64,000 nucleotides of DNA from Pleurodeles waltl (lineage: Eukaryota; Chordata; Amphibia; Caudata; Salamandridae). The stretch lies in the NCBI RefSeq assembly GCF_031143425.1, contig NC_090446.1:659639717-659703716 (forward strand), given 5' to 3'. Below, piece by piece: positions 1 through 10,480 of this stretch. The translations under genes were made by a program, and so were the position numbers. Within the stretch, counting starts at the first letter, position 1; each line of letters opens with the position of its first letter. The notes below the pieces were generated by a model, which worked only from the letters and a program-made list of their open reading frames with translations, ran no database searches and had not been told where the DNA came from.

Positions 1-1325
1 TTATTTAGCCTTGCATCAAGTAGAAGTTCCTTTCTCCTTCAAGCAGCAAAGCAGGAATCAAGCCGCAGGGCTGTCCTCTGAAGAACAGGGCAGGCCTCAA
101 GCAGCAGGGCAGCACTCCGAGAAACAAGACAAGCCTCAAGCAGCAGGGCAGTCCTCTGCAGAACAAAGCAGTTCAAGCAGCATGGCAGTCCTCTGGTGGA
201 CAAGGCAGTTCTTCTAAATTATTACACAGGTCCAAGAATGTACTGAAGAGTTGGTCTGAGGGTCCACTATTTATACCTGGTGCCAGCCTTCGAAGTGGGA
301 TAAACATCTTGACTTCTCCCCACATCTGGTTCTGGACATTTCCTTCCTCCCCTGCCCAGGCCCCAAGAGGACCAGTGTGACAACAGACATGTGTCAATTT
401 CTTTGTGAGTGTGCTGAATCAGCACCTGTGAAATATAAGCAGGCAGGGAACACCTCCTCCCATCCCATCCTGGCAGGATGACCCACCCTGCCAGCATTTA
501 ACCCCTGGCACACCCATCTCACTGTCTGGAAGGAACACACTAATGCAAACTTCCAACTGTTCAGAGTCATGTGGCCCAGGATGCAATCTGCAGACAAAAA
601 AATGATTAGGACAAGAAAATGACAACTTCCTAAAAGTGCCATTTTCAGAACCGTGAACTGTACCTTTAAAGAGAACTTTAAATTACAATTCTTTTGAAGC
701 CAAACATGACTTTTCTACCTGTTCCTAATCAAATATTAGTATTTATTAATTTGAATAAGGTAACCCAATGTTATCCTATGGGAGAGGTAGGCCTTGAAGT
801 AGTGAAAAACAAACTGAATTTAAGAGTTTTGCACCAGGACATGTAAAACTTACAGTAAAGTTAAGTACATGTCCAACGTTTTAAATACAATGCACCCTGT
901 CCTATAGGCTGTTTAGGGCCTACCTCAGACGTGACTTATATATATTAAAAAGGAAAGTTTAGGCTTGGCAGAAGGTTTATTTTGCCTAGTTGAATTTGGA
1001 ATTTAAAACTGCCCACACACAGCAATCGCAGGCTTGAGACATGTTTTAAAGGGCTGATTAAATGGATAAGTGCTGCAGGCCCACTAGTATCATTTAATTT
1101 ACAGGCTCTGGGTACATAAAGGCCCACTTTACTAGGGACCTGTAACTAAATTAAATGTGCCATTTGGGTGTAAGCCAAATTTATCATGTTTCAAGGAAGG
1201 AGTACAAGCTCTTTTGCACTGGTTAGCAGTGGCAAAGTGCACCGAGTCCTAAAAGCCAACAAAGCGAGTTCAGAAAACAGGAGGAGAGAAGGCAAAAATG
1301 TTTGGGTGTAACTCTGCAAGGTCAA
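1..1325 (+). mobile_element. Long LTR (newt 2-kb LTR family), left end outside window
   Basis: This non-coding block aligns by eye, segment by segment, with the 3' halves of the long LTRs at 15527-22715, 27936-30176 (reverse) and 54818-57454. Shared landmarks in order are the ACTTTCTAAAAGTG-like string near 630, the CCTATGGGAGAGGTAGG string near 776, the TGCACCCTG block near 891, the GGCTTGGCA block near 963, GCAGGCCC near 1075 and GTGTAAGCC near 1168. The 5' part is cut by the window edge. The right end is placed near 1325 because similarity to the complete copies stops there; the expected TCTAACA end is not clear. No internal retroviral genes are attached. Confidence 0.65.
30..215 (+). repeat. 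Degenerate ~37-bp minisatellite inside the LTR
   Basis: Units built around CAAGCAGCAGGGCAGTCCTC and GAACAGGGCAGGCCT recur about four to five times with substitutions. The array lies within the LTR and gives a Gln/Ser/Ala-rich open frame that I take as spurious. Confidence 0.55.
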
Positions 1326-1684
1326 TATCTTGCTGTGTTCAAGTCACTCATTTCAAATTGGAGGAAAGAGATGGATTCCAGTCATGGCACACAACATTGA
1401 TTGACCAGGGTTAGCAAGCAGGCAGACTCTTTAATTTACAATGGAAAAATATACAAAGGCTTGTTCATCACAACTATTGTTCAGTCTCTACTGATATTCA
1501 ATGCATAGCTCCACACAAGCAGAATAATGACCAACGTTAAAGACATACTGCTTTAGGTGGACTGCACCTCTGCATCTCTAGTAGAGCTGAGCACTCGTAT
1601 AGTGCACAACTAAGAAAACTAAAGTACAGAACCTGGATATTCCTCTTCAAATGATTTTGATCATCAAGGCTTAATACTTCCCTG
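1326..1684. other. Unassigned sequence, possibly degraded LINE RT
   Basis: No open frame of note. It precedes recognisable LINE reverse transcriptase sequence and may be its decayed upstream part, but I see no motif that proves this. Confidence 0.3.
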
Positions 1685-2457
1685 CCAATACATTGATTAT
1701 CAATTTGAAAAAATAAAAACCTATGGCCCAGATTTAAGAGGGAATAGCACTTCCTTGCGCCACATTAGCGTAATTTGTTTACGCTATTGTCACTCAATGA
1801 GGCCAAAATTGCTGTGCCAGATTTACAAAGTGGCGCAGTGCACCAGGCGTAATGTATGCAGGGGGGCATTCCCCTGTTAGGTGGGCTAAACAATGGTGCA
1901 AAAAAATCTAAAATATTTCTTTGATCCATTTTTTGCAGCATTTTTGCACAGAGCAGGCATTAAAAGGAGGCACACCATTTATAATGGGCCTCTGTGTGCT
2001 TTACAAGATTAGCACCAACATTTTTTATGCTAATCCTGCAAAGCACCAAACTAGCATCAACATTTTTAGCACTGGTTCCCTAACTACCGCCGTGGAGCGC
2101 CGTATTTTAAATATGATGCATATATGGTGGTGTTAGGGGGACGCTAAGGGGCACAAGAAAAGTGAAGCTGCATTGGATGCAGCGCCACTTTTCTTAAATC
2201 AGGCCCTATGTCCTTTAGAAAGCCGCAGCTGCAGTCATACTTGTGGTCTTTGGGGGTGGACATACTGGAAGACATGCAGGAATACAAAGAAAGGGTACTC
2301 ACAAACCACATCAGGAGCAGTTACGGAGAAAATCTCTTTCCCTTTCAGTTGCATTTAAGTGTATTAAAGCAAGTACAAGGTCCTTAACCTATTTACCCTT
2401 ACTTCAAATAATCCAGCCAAAGCTAATTCCCACTATCACTTATGGCAAAGAAACCTT
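1685..2457 (+). pseudogene. Old non-LTR retrotransposon RT fragment, left part
   Basis: Either side of the MITE at 1725-2206 the + strand shows the pattern that follows the YADD box in LINE reverse transcriptases: an asparagine and KTK segment (near 1700-1720 and 2207-2222), a Leu-Gly-Val segment at 2250-2258 (SLGVDILEDMQEYK), then LIPTITYGKET at 2421-2454, which resembles the LIPALLYGAE motif at the end of LINE RT thumbs. Reading frames change several times, so it is dead. The protein sense resumes directly after Harbinger-A at 6575. I first considered 2219-2384 as a host exon because TTTAG precedes an open frame, but the LINE reading explains it and its flanks better. Confidence 0.5.
1725..2206. 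mobile_element. MITE family 1 copy, TSD TAT
   Basis: Terminal inverted repeats GGCCCAGATTTAAGA at the left and TCTTAAATCAGGCCC-like at the right (one mismatch), flanked by TAT at 1722-1724 and 2207-2209. The interior is about 80% like the element at 32097-32633, including the GCGCCACATTAGCGT and ATGGTGGTGTTAGGGGG blocks. The 3-bp duplication and the ends suggest a Harbinger-type non-autonomous element. No coding capacity. Confidence 0.85.
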
Positions 2458-2752
2458 GGGCCAGATGTAGGAAACTTTTGAGAGTCGCAAATGGGTTGCA
2501 GCGCTATTTGTGACCTCGCAAACAGCAAAATGGGATGTACAAATCCCATTTCGGAGTACCAAATAGCGATGCAACACATTACCGACTCGCAAAAATTGCA
2601 ACCTGATTTTGCGACTCGCAATTACGAAGTCGCAAATTGTGAGTCGCAAACCGAATGCACAAGCAATGCGCAAATTGCGACTGGTCAAAAAAAGCCCGTT
2701 TTGCACACCCAGATTACCACTGATTCCAAAAAGGTGGTAACCAGAACCAAAG

Positions 2753-2760
2753 TATAAAAG
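2753..2760 (+). promoter_or_regulatory. TATA box of Harbinger-A transposase
   Basis: TATAAAAG lies 31 bases before the transposase ATG at 2791, just inside the subterminal repeat zone. The position and sequence fit a core promoter, with a short or absent 5' leader expected. Confidence 0.55.
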
Positions 2761-2790
2761 GAGACCCAGAAGGCATCTGGGTTACTCAAA

Positions 2791-3965
2791 ATGGCTGTAC
2801 TATACGTGTTTGCATGGAGGAGGAGAGTCCAGGCTGCCCAGCAGAGGAGGAGGAGGCAGAGACAGGAGAGGATATACCGAACCAGGCCAACACTATTCCA
2901 TCAAACTGAGGACGAGATTAATGATAAATACAGACTGAGCAGCACTGTTATCCTAGAGATCATTGAACTGCTGAAACCTCAGCTACAACGCCAGACAATG
3001 GGCGGTTGCCATCCCCACACATGTTCAAGTGCTATGCTCACTGCACCTCTTGGCCTCGGGTAGCTATCAGGGGGTGATTGCAGTGACAGGTGGGGTATCC
3101 CAAAGTGCTCCCTCAAGATTCTTCAGACGTTTCCTAGATACCATACTCGCACACATGTCCAGATATATATACCTTCCCAGGAATGAGGCAGAAATTAACA
3201 GCTCCAAGTTGGACTTCTACAGAATTGCCAACTTCCCCCATGTAATAGTGTGTGTGGACGGGACACATATACCAATTTGCCCACCTGCAAATCTGGAATA
3301 TGTGTTCCGCAATAGGAAATGTACCCACTCACTAAACAGCCAGGTGGTATGTGATGCTCATAATGTCATTACTGACATTGTGGCTAAATATCCAGGGAGT
3401 ACACATGATGCATACATATTCAGGCACAGTGGGATACACCAACGCCTAGAACGTGGGGAGTTTGGAGAAAGATATTTATTAGGTACTGGTGAGTACACTC
3501 TGATGCCTTAAATACATGTTACTGCATAACCCTGTGATGCTGTGCTAAGTTTGCCTCTTTTGTCAAACAGGTGACAGTGCATATGCCCTGAGACCATGGA
3601 TACTCACCCCATACCTAACACCTGGCAATCAGAATGAGAAGCGATACAACATTGGACATCAGCGGACCAGAGCTGTCATAGAGAGGCCTGCACAAAAGTG
3701 TAGGAGCACTTCAGTATGCCTCAGAAACAGCATCAAGATCGTTGCTACTTGTGCCAACCTACACAACATTGCCACCAGATGTGGGCTATATCTCACCCCT
3801 GACGACACAGATTCAGAGGATGAGGAGCAAGAGCTACCACATCGACAGCCTTGGGAAGGAAGCATCGCAATGGAAGGCAGACAGAGATTGAACCACATTG
3901 CAACCCACTACTTTAGCAGGTACTTGGCAACCGTGACAACACTCACTAATGTAAAACACACATAG
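2791..3965 (+). pseudogene. Harbinger transposase (DDE), two exons, broken
   Basis: Exon 1 runs from ATG 2791 to 3482, the intron from 3483 to 3570 (GTACTG...AACAG), and exon 2 from 3571 to the TAG at 3963-3965. Motifs in order are an Arg-rich N-terminus (RRRRQRQER), LHLLASGSYQ near 3040-3070, the first catalytic Asp in VCVDGTHIP (about 3250-3275), the second Asp in GSTHDAYIF (about 3396-3422), GDSAY at the exon junction (family: GDSGYP) and the catalytic Glu in AVIERP (about 3670-3690). Breaks: a frameshift near 3000 separates the N-terminus from the LASGS block. Straight after the Glu, the TFG..K.RF.CL segment is missing and the frame shifts again around 3700-3725. It would catalyse cut-and-paste transposition if intact. 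The Myb-like partner is convergent at 6306-4111. Confidence 0.85.
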
Positions 3966-4110
3966 CCCATTTGTGTAGTTCAACAAATTAACCCTTTTAT
4001 TTCAGGACTATAATGGGGAAATTATAGTCAACTAAACTGCATAATGAAAACCAAAAGTGTAGTCTGACACATTAAGTTCATGTGCCTCTGTCACACCACA
4101 TAGAAGTAGC

Positions 4111-6306
4111 TCACAGCCTCCTGCGGCTGCGGCCACCATGGCTCACTCCAGGTTGGTCCTCTGATCCCTGGCGGGCACTGCTACTCCACAGGACTCTTGC
4201 ATCAGTGGCAGACCCACTACTGACACTGGAGATCTCCTCACTATCCTGCGGGGTATCGCCAATGCTCCTTGCTGCCTGACTGGTCTCCAGGAGGGCCACT
4301 GCATGGCTGATGCGGCCAAGTCCTGTAGCCACATCACCTGCAAAATGGGAAAATTCGACTTGCAGACTCACTGTGAGCCTTGACAGGCAGGTCGTTGTGT
4401 TAGCCAGGCACCCTATTGACACACTTAGGCGGTCATTCTGACCGCGGCGGTCGGCGGTCGCTGCCCGCCAAGCGGTTCCCCCCGAAACCGGCGGCCATTC
4501 CGGCTTTCCCGCTGGGCCGGCGGACGACCGCCAGAAGACCGCCGCCCGGCCCAGCGGGAAAGCCCCTTCAACAATGAAGCCGGCTGCGAATGGAGCCGGC
4601 GGAGTTGCAGGGGTGCGACGGGTGCAGTGGCACCCGTCGCAATTTTCACTGTCTGCAAAGCAGACAGTGAAAATCTTTGTGGGGCCCTGTTAGGGGGCCC
4701 CTGCACTGCCCATGCCAGTGGCATGGGCAGAGCAGGGGCCCCCAGGGGCCCATGGCACCCGTTCCCGCCATCCTGGTTCTGGCGGTGGACACCGCCAGAA
4801 ACAGGCTGGCGGGAAGGGGGTCGGAATCCCCATGGCGGTGCTTCAAGCAGCGCCGCCATGGCGGATTCCCTGGGCCAGCGGGAAACCGGCGGGAAACCGC
4901 CGGCTCCCCTTTTCTGACCGCGGCTTTACCGTCGCGGTCAGAATCGCCCAGGAAGCACCGCCAGCCTGTTGGCGGTGCTTCCGCTGCCCTCCGCCCTGGC
5001 GGTCATGGACTGCCAGGGTCGGAATGACCCCCTTAGTCTGTCTAAACAGGCAGCAGTGTTGCGCTCCCTGCGCCGTGCGTGTGCCCTGTCGGCCACCATT
5101 TCCCTGACCAAGTTGTCTATGGAAGAGGTCAGGTTTGCCATGTGAGCGTTCATTGTAATGAACGGGTTGTTCACATTTGCAAACCCCTGCGTGAGTGTGT
5201 TCTGCAGTGAGGTAAGGTTACGATTCATCAACCGCATATGTCTATTTTGCAGCCGGTAACTCTGCAGTAAGGATGCCTTCAGCCCCAACAATTGCTCATC
5301 AGTGACATCCTCCCCACGCACTGACTGCATTGGGTGTTGCCGTCTACGCACCGAGCCAGCTGATCTATGTGGTTGACTCTCCCAAAGCATTGGCCCCGGT
5401 GTCACATTGGCTGCCTCTAAACCCAGATCAGGATCATCCATGTTCTCTGGTGCTGATTGGACGGGTGGTGTTGTCCTGCACTCCCCTGCGGTGTCTGTGG
5501 CAGCCTCCTCTTGTGTGTCCATGCCTTGTTCCTCTACCTGCACAGTGGCGTTGTTGGTGGGTTCTTGTGGGAGACCTGTGGGACACAGGGGAAACACTGT
5601 CAGTGCCTCACATATGCTTGATGCCTCAGAATAAACATTTCTCTATATTTGGACTACTGTACTACATTGCCCATAATGCACTGTTCTATAGGTTGCAAAA
5701 CTGGGAATGGAGCTAATCTGGAGGTGCATGCTTATGTGTACTGTGGTTGTGTGCATGGTGCATAGAGTGGTGTAAATAAGTTAATTTTGGTACTTACTTT
5801 TGGATGTTCCTGGAGCTGAACTGTCAAGGTCTCGGATGCCAAGTACTGCCTCCGGCTCCAGAGTGGTCTCGACCATGGTTTCGATGGCTGTAGGGGGTGG
5901 TACAGTAGATGGGCCTCCTCCAGTGCCATGCATCTCCCTCATGCACTCCGCCACCCTTTCCTTGGTCCTGGAGCAAAGGTCATACGACCTTTGGCAGACC
6001 TCATCCAGTGTGCGGTGGCTGACTCTGATGGCATTGATTTTGTTGAGGATGTCCTGCCAGATTTTTTTCTTGTGGCTGTCAGGGACACTCATTGCTGCCT
6101 TTCTAAATAACTCATCATGTTGCAGGCAGCACTCCTCTGTGAGCACCTCCAACTCCTTCTCTGAAAACTTTAGTTTTCTTTTCCTGCCAGCACTGGGTGT
6201 CTCCTTTTCCTGAGTAGCTCCTCTCACCTGGGTGTGACTCTGCAGTTTGGGCTGGGGAGGCTCCTCCCTCTTCCATGGGATTACTTCCTGGTTCTGATGT
6301 CATCAC
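4111..6306 (-). pseudogene. Harbinger Myb/SANT-like partner gene, split by a MITE
   Basis: Myb-like proteins of Harbinger elements bind the subterminal motifs and help carry the transposase to the nucleus (family knowledge). Exon 1 ends at 5798 (AAAA|GTAAGT on the minus strand) and carries a SANT/trihelix-like domain, KFSEKELEVLTEE to IWQDILNKINAI, followed by a GTGGGPS linker. Exon 2 begins at 5575 after CACAG; phases agree (430 nt of exon 1 from 6227 leave one base). Exon 2 holds an acidic Thr/Pro region, then a helical region with QNRHMRLMNRNLTSLQNTL. The exon is interrupted by a MITE at 4428-5032; taking away the MITE and one TTA (608 nt) brings 4422-4111 back into the same frame. An ATG at 6306 is in another frame from the SANT domain, so the start also looks damaged. 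Confidence 0.8.
4428..5032. mobile_element. Harbinger-type MITE inside the Myb-like exon, TSD TTA
   Basis: Very GC-rich 605-bp element with ends GGCGGTCATTCTGACC and GGTCGGAATGACCCCC, flanked by TTA at 4425-4427 and 5033-5035. The interior is full of GGCGG/CCGCC blocks and a hairpin around 4630-4675 (TTTTCACTGTCTGC / GCAGACAGTGAAAA). The open frames within it come from its GC bias and are not genes. Its ends resemble the left terminus of Harbinger-B (GGCGGTCATTACAAC at 58216). Confidence 0.9.
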
Positions 6307-6574
6307 TCAGAACCAGGAGGTGGGTTTTTCAAAAGTTTAATTTGCACCTGCATGGAAATTGCGAGTCAGTCGCAATTTGGGACACCGAAACCAAACCCTT
6401 GTGCAATTTGCGACCTCGCAAAATGTGAGGTCACAAATTGCGGTGCGACTCCGCACTGAATCGCTATTTGGTGCAGCGATTTTTCCTGGCATCTCGTTTT
6501 GCGAGTCGGAAATAGCGATTCGCAAGGAGTCGCTGTTTCCGACTCGCTATTATTTGGGTTTCTACATCTGGCCC

Positions 6575-7430
6575 CTTGAGAGGTAGAGATGGGCCCCACG
6601 TGGAGAACATTATCACCAGGTTGTTTAAATTGTTGTTTGCTCTACCAGCTAATACATCACCAGCTCAGATATGCCTTGAATTTGGTTTGATAAGGCAATC
6701 AATAGCGAGAGAGGGTGCATATATTAAATTGTGCTATAAATTTAAAAAGCCAAGTGCAGCTATATTTGGCTTCCTCCTTTGGACAGAAATTAATGGGTGG
6801 ACCAACTCTCCTGCCAGGGCTTAACTTGAAACCTGCCTGGTATTTCTAGGCATTTTGGACCAATGGGATTCCTTCAGCTCTTATCATCAAACTGAAGTAA
6901 CGGCTTATAACAATGCTAAGATCTGCTCACTATTAGCAGATAAGGAGCTATTTGCAAAGACACAACATGCCTGGCTCACTCTCTTATCTTGCACAAAACT
7001 AGTTTCTCAACCATACCTTTGCATAACTCAAGGCTGTTTTTATGAAATTTCGAATGGGATGTCTGCTGTCATACTTGCATCTTCCTCCATGGTAGCATAC
7101 AAATATGAAGGGTTTATTCCAACTCTGTGGCAAAGTTCCTGAGACACTGATTCATCAAATATGTATTTGTAAATCAGTATTTGTAAACACAATATGGAAG
7201 ATCGGAAAACTATTCTCCGATTCATCTAGAATCAGAAGGATTACATAGGTGCAAGCCAGCAATTTTAGCCTGTTTTAACAGGACTGACATGCAACTTAGC
7301 TGTAGTCTTTTAAAATATCTGGTGAAACTACATCGAATTATCTCAAATACTTCTGGGAAATCCCAAGCTATGCATCTACAGTATGGCCACCATGATATTC
7401 AGACACAACATCCAAACACTTGCCGTAAGA
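6575..7430 (+). pseudogene. Old non-LTR retrotransposon, post-RT region
   Basis: Immediately right of Harbinger-A the translation gives a stretch of about 80 residues (6576-6824) containing LFKLLFALPANTSPAQICLE and FGLIRQSIAREGAYIKL, a type of post-RT segment I associate with LINE ORF2 proteins. Further on, with frameshifts, are KTQHAWLTLLSC near 6955-6990, a SSMVAYKYEGF segment near 7090 and a CKPAILACFNRTD-like segment near 7240-7290. It continues the fragment at 2207-2457. Many stops; dead. Confidence 0.5.
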
Positions 7431-7501
7431 AAGGAAGCAAGGCACTGTGGTTGGGCATTAAGAGGTGATAAAGAATAGAAGCAGTTTACGCAAGGCACTT
7501 A

Positions 7502-8180
7502 GGCCCTCGTTACCACCCGGTCCCTCCACTATCCTGCCAGGCTTCCTCCGGGTGGTCATAATCCCCAGGGCAGCGCTGCCCTAGGGATTATGAGTCCCCA
7601 ACCCCAGCCTGTCCATGGCAGTAAACACCACCATGGAAAGGCTGGCAGTAGTGGGGACTCAGGGTGCCCCTGGGGGCCCCATCGTGCATTTCACTGCCCA
7701 AATTACGGGCAGTGAAATGCGCAACGGGTGTGTGGTATATGGCTTGTGTGGGCTCAGCACAGAGGTGGAATGCTCACATAGTTCTGCCTCTAGCTGAGGT
7801 CACATATGGCCTCATATAGAATGTGGAGTGTTGATCTTGTTGGAGGAGAGCCGAGATAAGAGCAGTTGTGCTGGGCTGTTATGGATGGGATGCTCCAATA
7901 AAAGGACCTGCAATACTTATTTGGAGACTCTTTGCTTCTTTTTTACAGGGTGCTGCTGCACCCGCTGCACATCAACATTGCCGCTGGCTCTATTATGAGC
8001 CGGCTTTGAAGTTGATGTGACTTTTCCATTAGGCCAGTGGACGGAAATGCTGTTTCGTCCTCTGGCTCAGCAGAAAAGTCATAATAGGGGGCCAAGCATA
8101 CTACCAGCACTGGGGGTATGTTGGCTCCCACGGCTTTGGCGGTCTTTTATTCAAAGACCGCCGGAGTCGTAATGAGAACC
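7502..8180. mobile_element. Harbinger-type MITE carrying a solo LTR, TSD TTA
   Basis: Ends GGCCCTCGTTACC and GTCGTAATGAGAACC, flanked by TTA at 7499-7501 and 8181-8183. The interior resembles the MITEs at 47842-48441 and 52591-53063 (block order: CCAGGGCAGCGCTGCC, CCATGGCAGTAAACAC, hairpin around TTTCACTGCC/GGCAGTGAAA, CACCCGCTGCAC, GAGCCGGCT). A 217-bp LTR is inserted at 7731-7947. Confidence 0.88.
7731..7947 (+). mobile_element. 217-bp solo LTR, TSD GGGTG
   Basis: The insert starts TGTGGTA and ends TTTTACA (TG...CA termini with TGT/ACA inverted ends) and is flanked by GGGTG at 7726-7730 and 7948-7952. Dropping the insert and one GGGTG restores the MITE sequence CAACGGGTGCTGCTGCACCC, as seen in its relatives. 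AATAAA at 7898-7903 with downstream TTTGGAGACTCTTTGC looks like a polyadenylation signal. No internal genes remain. Confidence 0.85.
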
Positions 8181-9559
8181 TTAATGTTTTTACTACAACT
8201 TACAAGGCTGAATCAACTAGAGAATGAGGTGGAATCAGGTGTCTCATTGGTTCTGGATGAGTCCTAACACTTGAAAGACAGTACACAGTATTTCTCTCTA
8301 CATAATTATTGTTATAAAAATGTGGTATTACTGTGGCTTCTAATAACAGAAGAAATCCAATGTCTAAACTTTCAATTCCTGTGGCATGGCCAAGATGGCA
8401 GTGAGTTAAGATGTGTTTCCTCATCCTCCTTTCCTGCGACCTGCAGAGCCCCGATGTACAACGTCCTTTCGCCCCCAGAGTGCAGGTCAAAGTACCTGCT
8501 TCACAGTGCTCATCAGTGGAGAGCCGTTTGCTGCTTCAGTGGAACTCGCTGCAGAGACACCAGGGCTTGGTGCTCAAGATGGCGGGTGTGCACTGCTGCC
8601 TGCTCCCCTTGCTGCAGCAGGAAGTCCTGACCTCACAGAGGCCTTGGCCACAGCCAAAATATCAAGGATTGGAGGGAGAGCCCCCCCGGCCAGGGATGGG
8701 CGTGATATCTGGGGACCTCTGCGGACTGGCAGGTAACATACTGTACATGGAAGGAGAGACAGAGCTGCCCGAAGTGAGCACCGGATTTGAGGCCCTAGCC
8801 TCCAACAGCAGCTGAAGACAGAGACATGGCTGAGGTGGGCCTGCCACCTATCTGTTGTGCCCCCCCTCGGGGACTGAACAGGCATCTACTGCTAGGGCTT
8901 TCCATTGCTGCAGCGGGGGCCACTTCTAGCTGCATTGCCAATGAGTGGGGGTGCCTGGGGACAGGCAATGCCGGCCCTGGGAGTGAGGAATCAACCGCCA
9001 GCCTTCACAGGCCCAGAGATCCCTTGGTCACATCCAGGACCCTGGCACCAAGCACTGGGACAGAGTATCAACCATGCACCCCCCACTGGAGCCCTGCACT
9101 ACTTCACAGGAACAAAAGGGCCCCCAACCCACTGCAACCTCTTATTTTAGTGTTGAGAGAGATCCACAGGCTAACACCTTGCCTCAAGGGCTCAATCCAG
9201 CAGCACTGGAGCTACCCTGAGAGCCATGTTAACGCTAATAATACTGGCTAAAAATGCAGAGATAGGACTCTGCACTAGTCTCCCACCATGTCCGTATCAC
9301 CGGTTGTCCTGAGTATCCAGGGTATCCTTCTGCCCTGCTCTCCTGCTCATGCATGCAGTCCACTGAACATGTACCCGCAAGTCTGCTGAGACCAACTTTG
9401 TGCTGAAGACTGCAAATTGCAGGCGAGTGACTGGGTCCGGTGAGAAACGGGTGAGGAAGATGAAGAGGAGCAAAGATCAACACTAGGGACGAATGGCCAC
9501 CTCAGAGAGCCCTGAGTCACAAAACCAGCTCTCATTGAGCTACTGCCAACAACAGAAGG

Positions 9560-10480
9560 GATGACTACCCATGGTCTCTCCCTCACAATCATAGATGTGG
9601 AGGCGATGAACCAGAGACATAACTCCTGCTTCAGGAAGGCTCTAGCTGATGGCCCCACCACCACCTGGACCACATGGCCTCCAAGAAGGAATGTTTCCTT
9701 AAAAGCATGCTCACAAAAACAGCCACTATCGACTTCCCCCACCAGAGGGCCCAGGACTATTGAGATGGAGGAAATGGAGGGGCCAGTGACATACTCCTTC
9801 CTGGAGGTGCAGTTTGCATCCCTGAAAGACATCCTACAAAATGTCAAGTGGGAACTGTCCGAAGATCTGAAATCACTCCAAAAGTATCTGGTCAAAATCG
9901 GGGAGAGGGTCTGAACTCTGAAGAACAATTCACCTGGCAGATATGTGGAATTTAAGATCCTCCCGCAAGAAGTAATTCGCCTCAAAGAACAGCATGTGGA
10001 TCCTCATGCCCACGGGGAGGACCTTGAAAACAGGTCATAACGTAACAACGTCTGCATTAGGAGTGCATCTACAGCTGCAGAGGGACACAACTTTGGTTCA
10101 TATGTTCAAGCTCTCTTCACTCACATCCTGGGCCTCTCTGAGACAGATGTTCAATCAGACAGGGTGCACAGAGTGGGCCTTCCCAAGTTACCCTCCTCTC
10201 GACCAGCTGATAACCTGGTGTGCGTGCACAATTTTCCAGTGAAGGTACAGATAATAAGCAAAGCGAGAGAGCTCTTGTCGCTAAACATTTGAGGTCATCC
10301 GCTGACACTCTACCAGGACTTCTCAGCTATCACCCTCCAAAGGAGAAAGGACTTTCCCCCAGTCACCTCTTTTCTTTGAGAAAAGGGGTGTCCTATTCCT
10401 GGGGACATCCATTGTCTATCATATTTCACTGAGAAGAGCAGCTCCATGAAATCCACTCGCTGTCGGCTGCCTGTGAACTC
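9560..10480 (+). pseudogene. L1-A ORF1 (RNA-binding protein) relic
   Basis: A predicted coiled-coil part (9760-9910, ending LKSLQKYLVKIGERV) is followed by DLENRS at 10021-10038 and RNNV at 10042-10053, the L1 ORF1 DLENRSRRNN signature with a stop between. Downstream is RVHRVGLPKLPSSRPAD (about 10160-10210) and TLYQDFSAITLQRRKDFPPV (about 10305-10365), typical of the ORF1 RRM/C-terminal domain. ORF1p binds L1 RNA and acts as a nucleic acid chaperone. Several in-frame stops and frame changes make it non-functional. Confidence 0.7.

Larger units (their letters stand above)
2458..6574 (+). mobile_element. Harbinger-A, 4.1-kb DNA transposon, TSD CTT
   Basis: The element has inverted termini GGGCCAGATGTAG (2458) and CTACATCTGGCCC (ends 6574) and is flanked by CTT at 2455-2457 and 6575-6577. 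Both subterminal regions (about 2466-2690 and 6350-6560) are packed with short GCGACTCGCA / TGCGAGTCGC-type motifs in both orientations, which are likely transposase or Myb binding sites by analogy with other Harbinger elements (inference). It encodes a spliced Harbinger transposase (+) and a convergent Myb/SANT-like gene (-). Both are disrupted, so this copy cannot act on its own. It sits inside an older LINE whose protein sense continues across the two junctions. Confidence 0.9.

Noticed and set aside
2219..2384. Possible host-gene exon (open frame after TTTAG)
   Set aside because: No good donor, and the peptide fits the LINE RT context that continues on both sides, including across Harbinger-A.
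4425..5107. Several 100-145-codon open frames on both strands
   Set aside because: They lie in the GC-rich MITE, overlap in many frames and reflect base composition.
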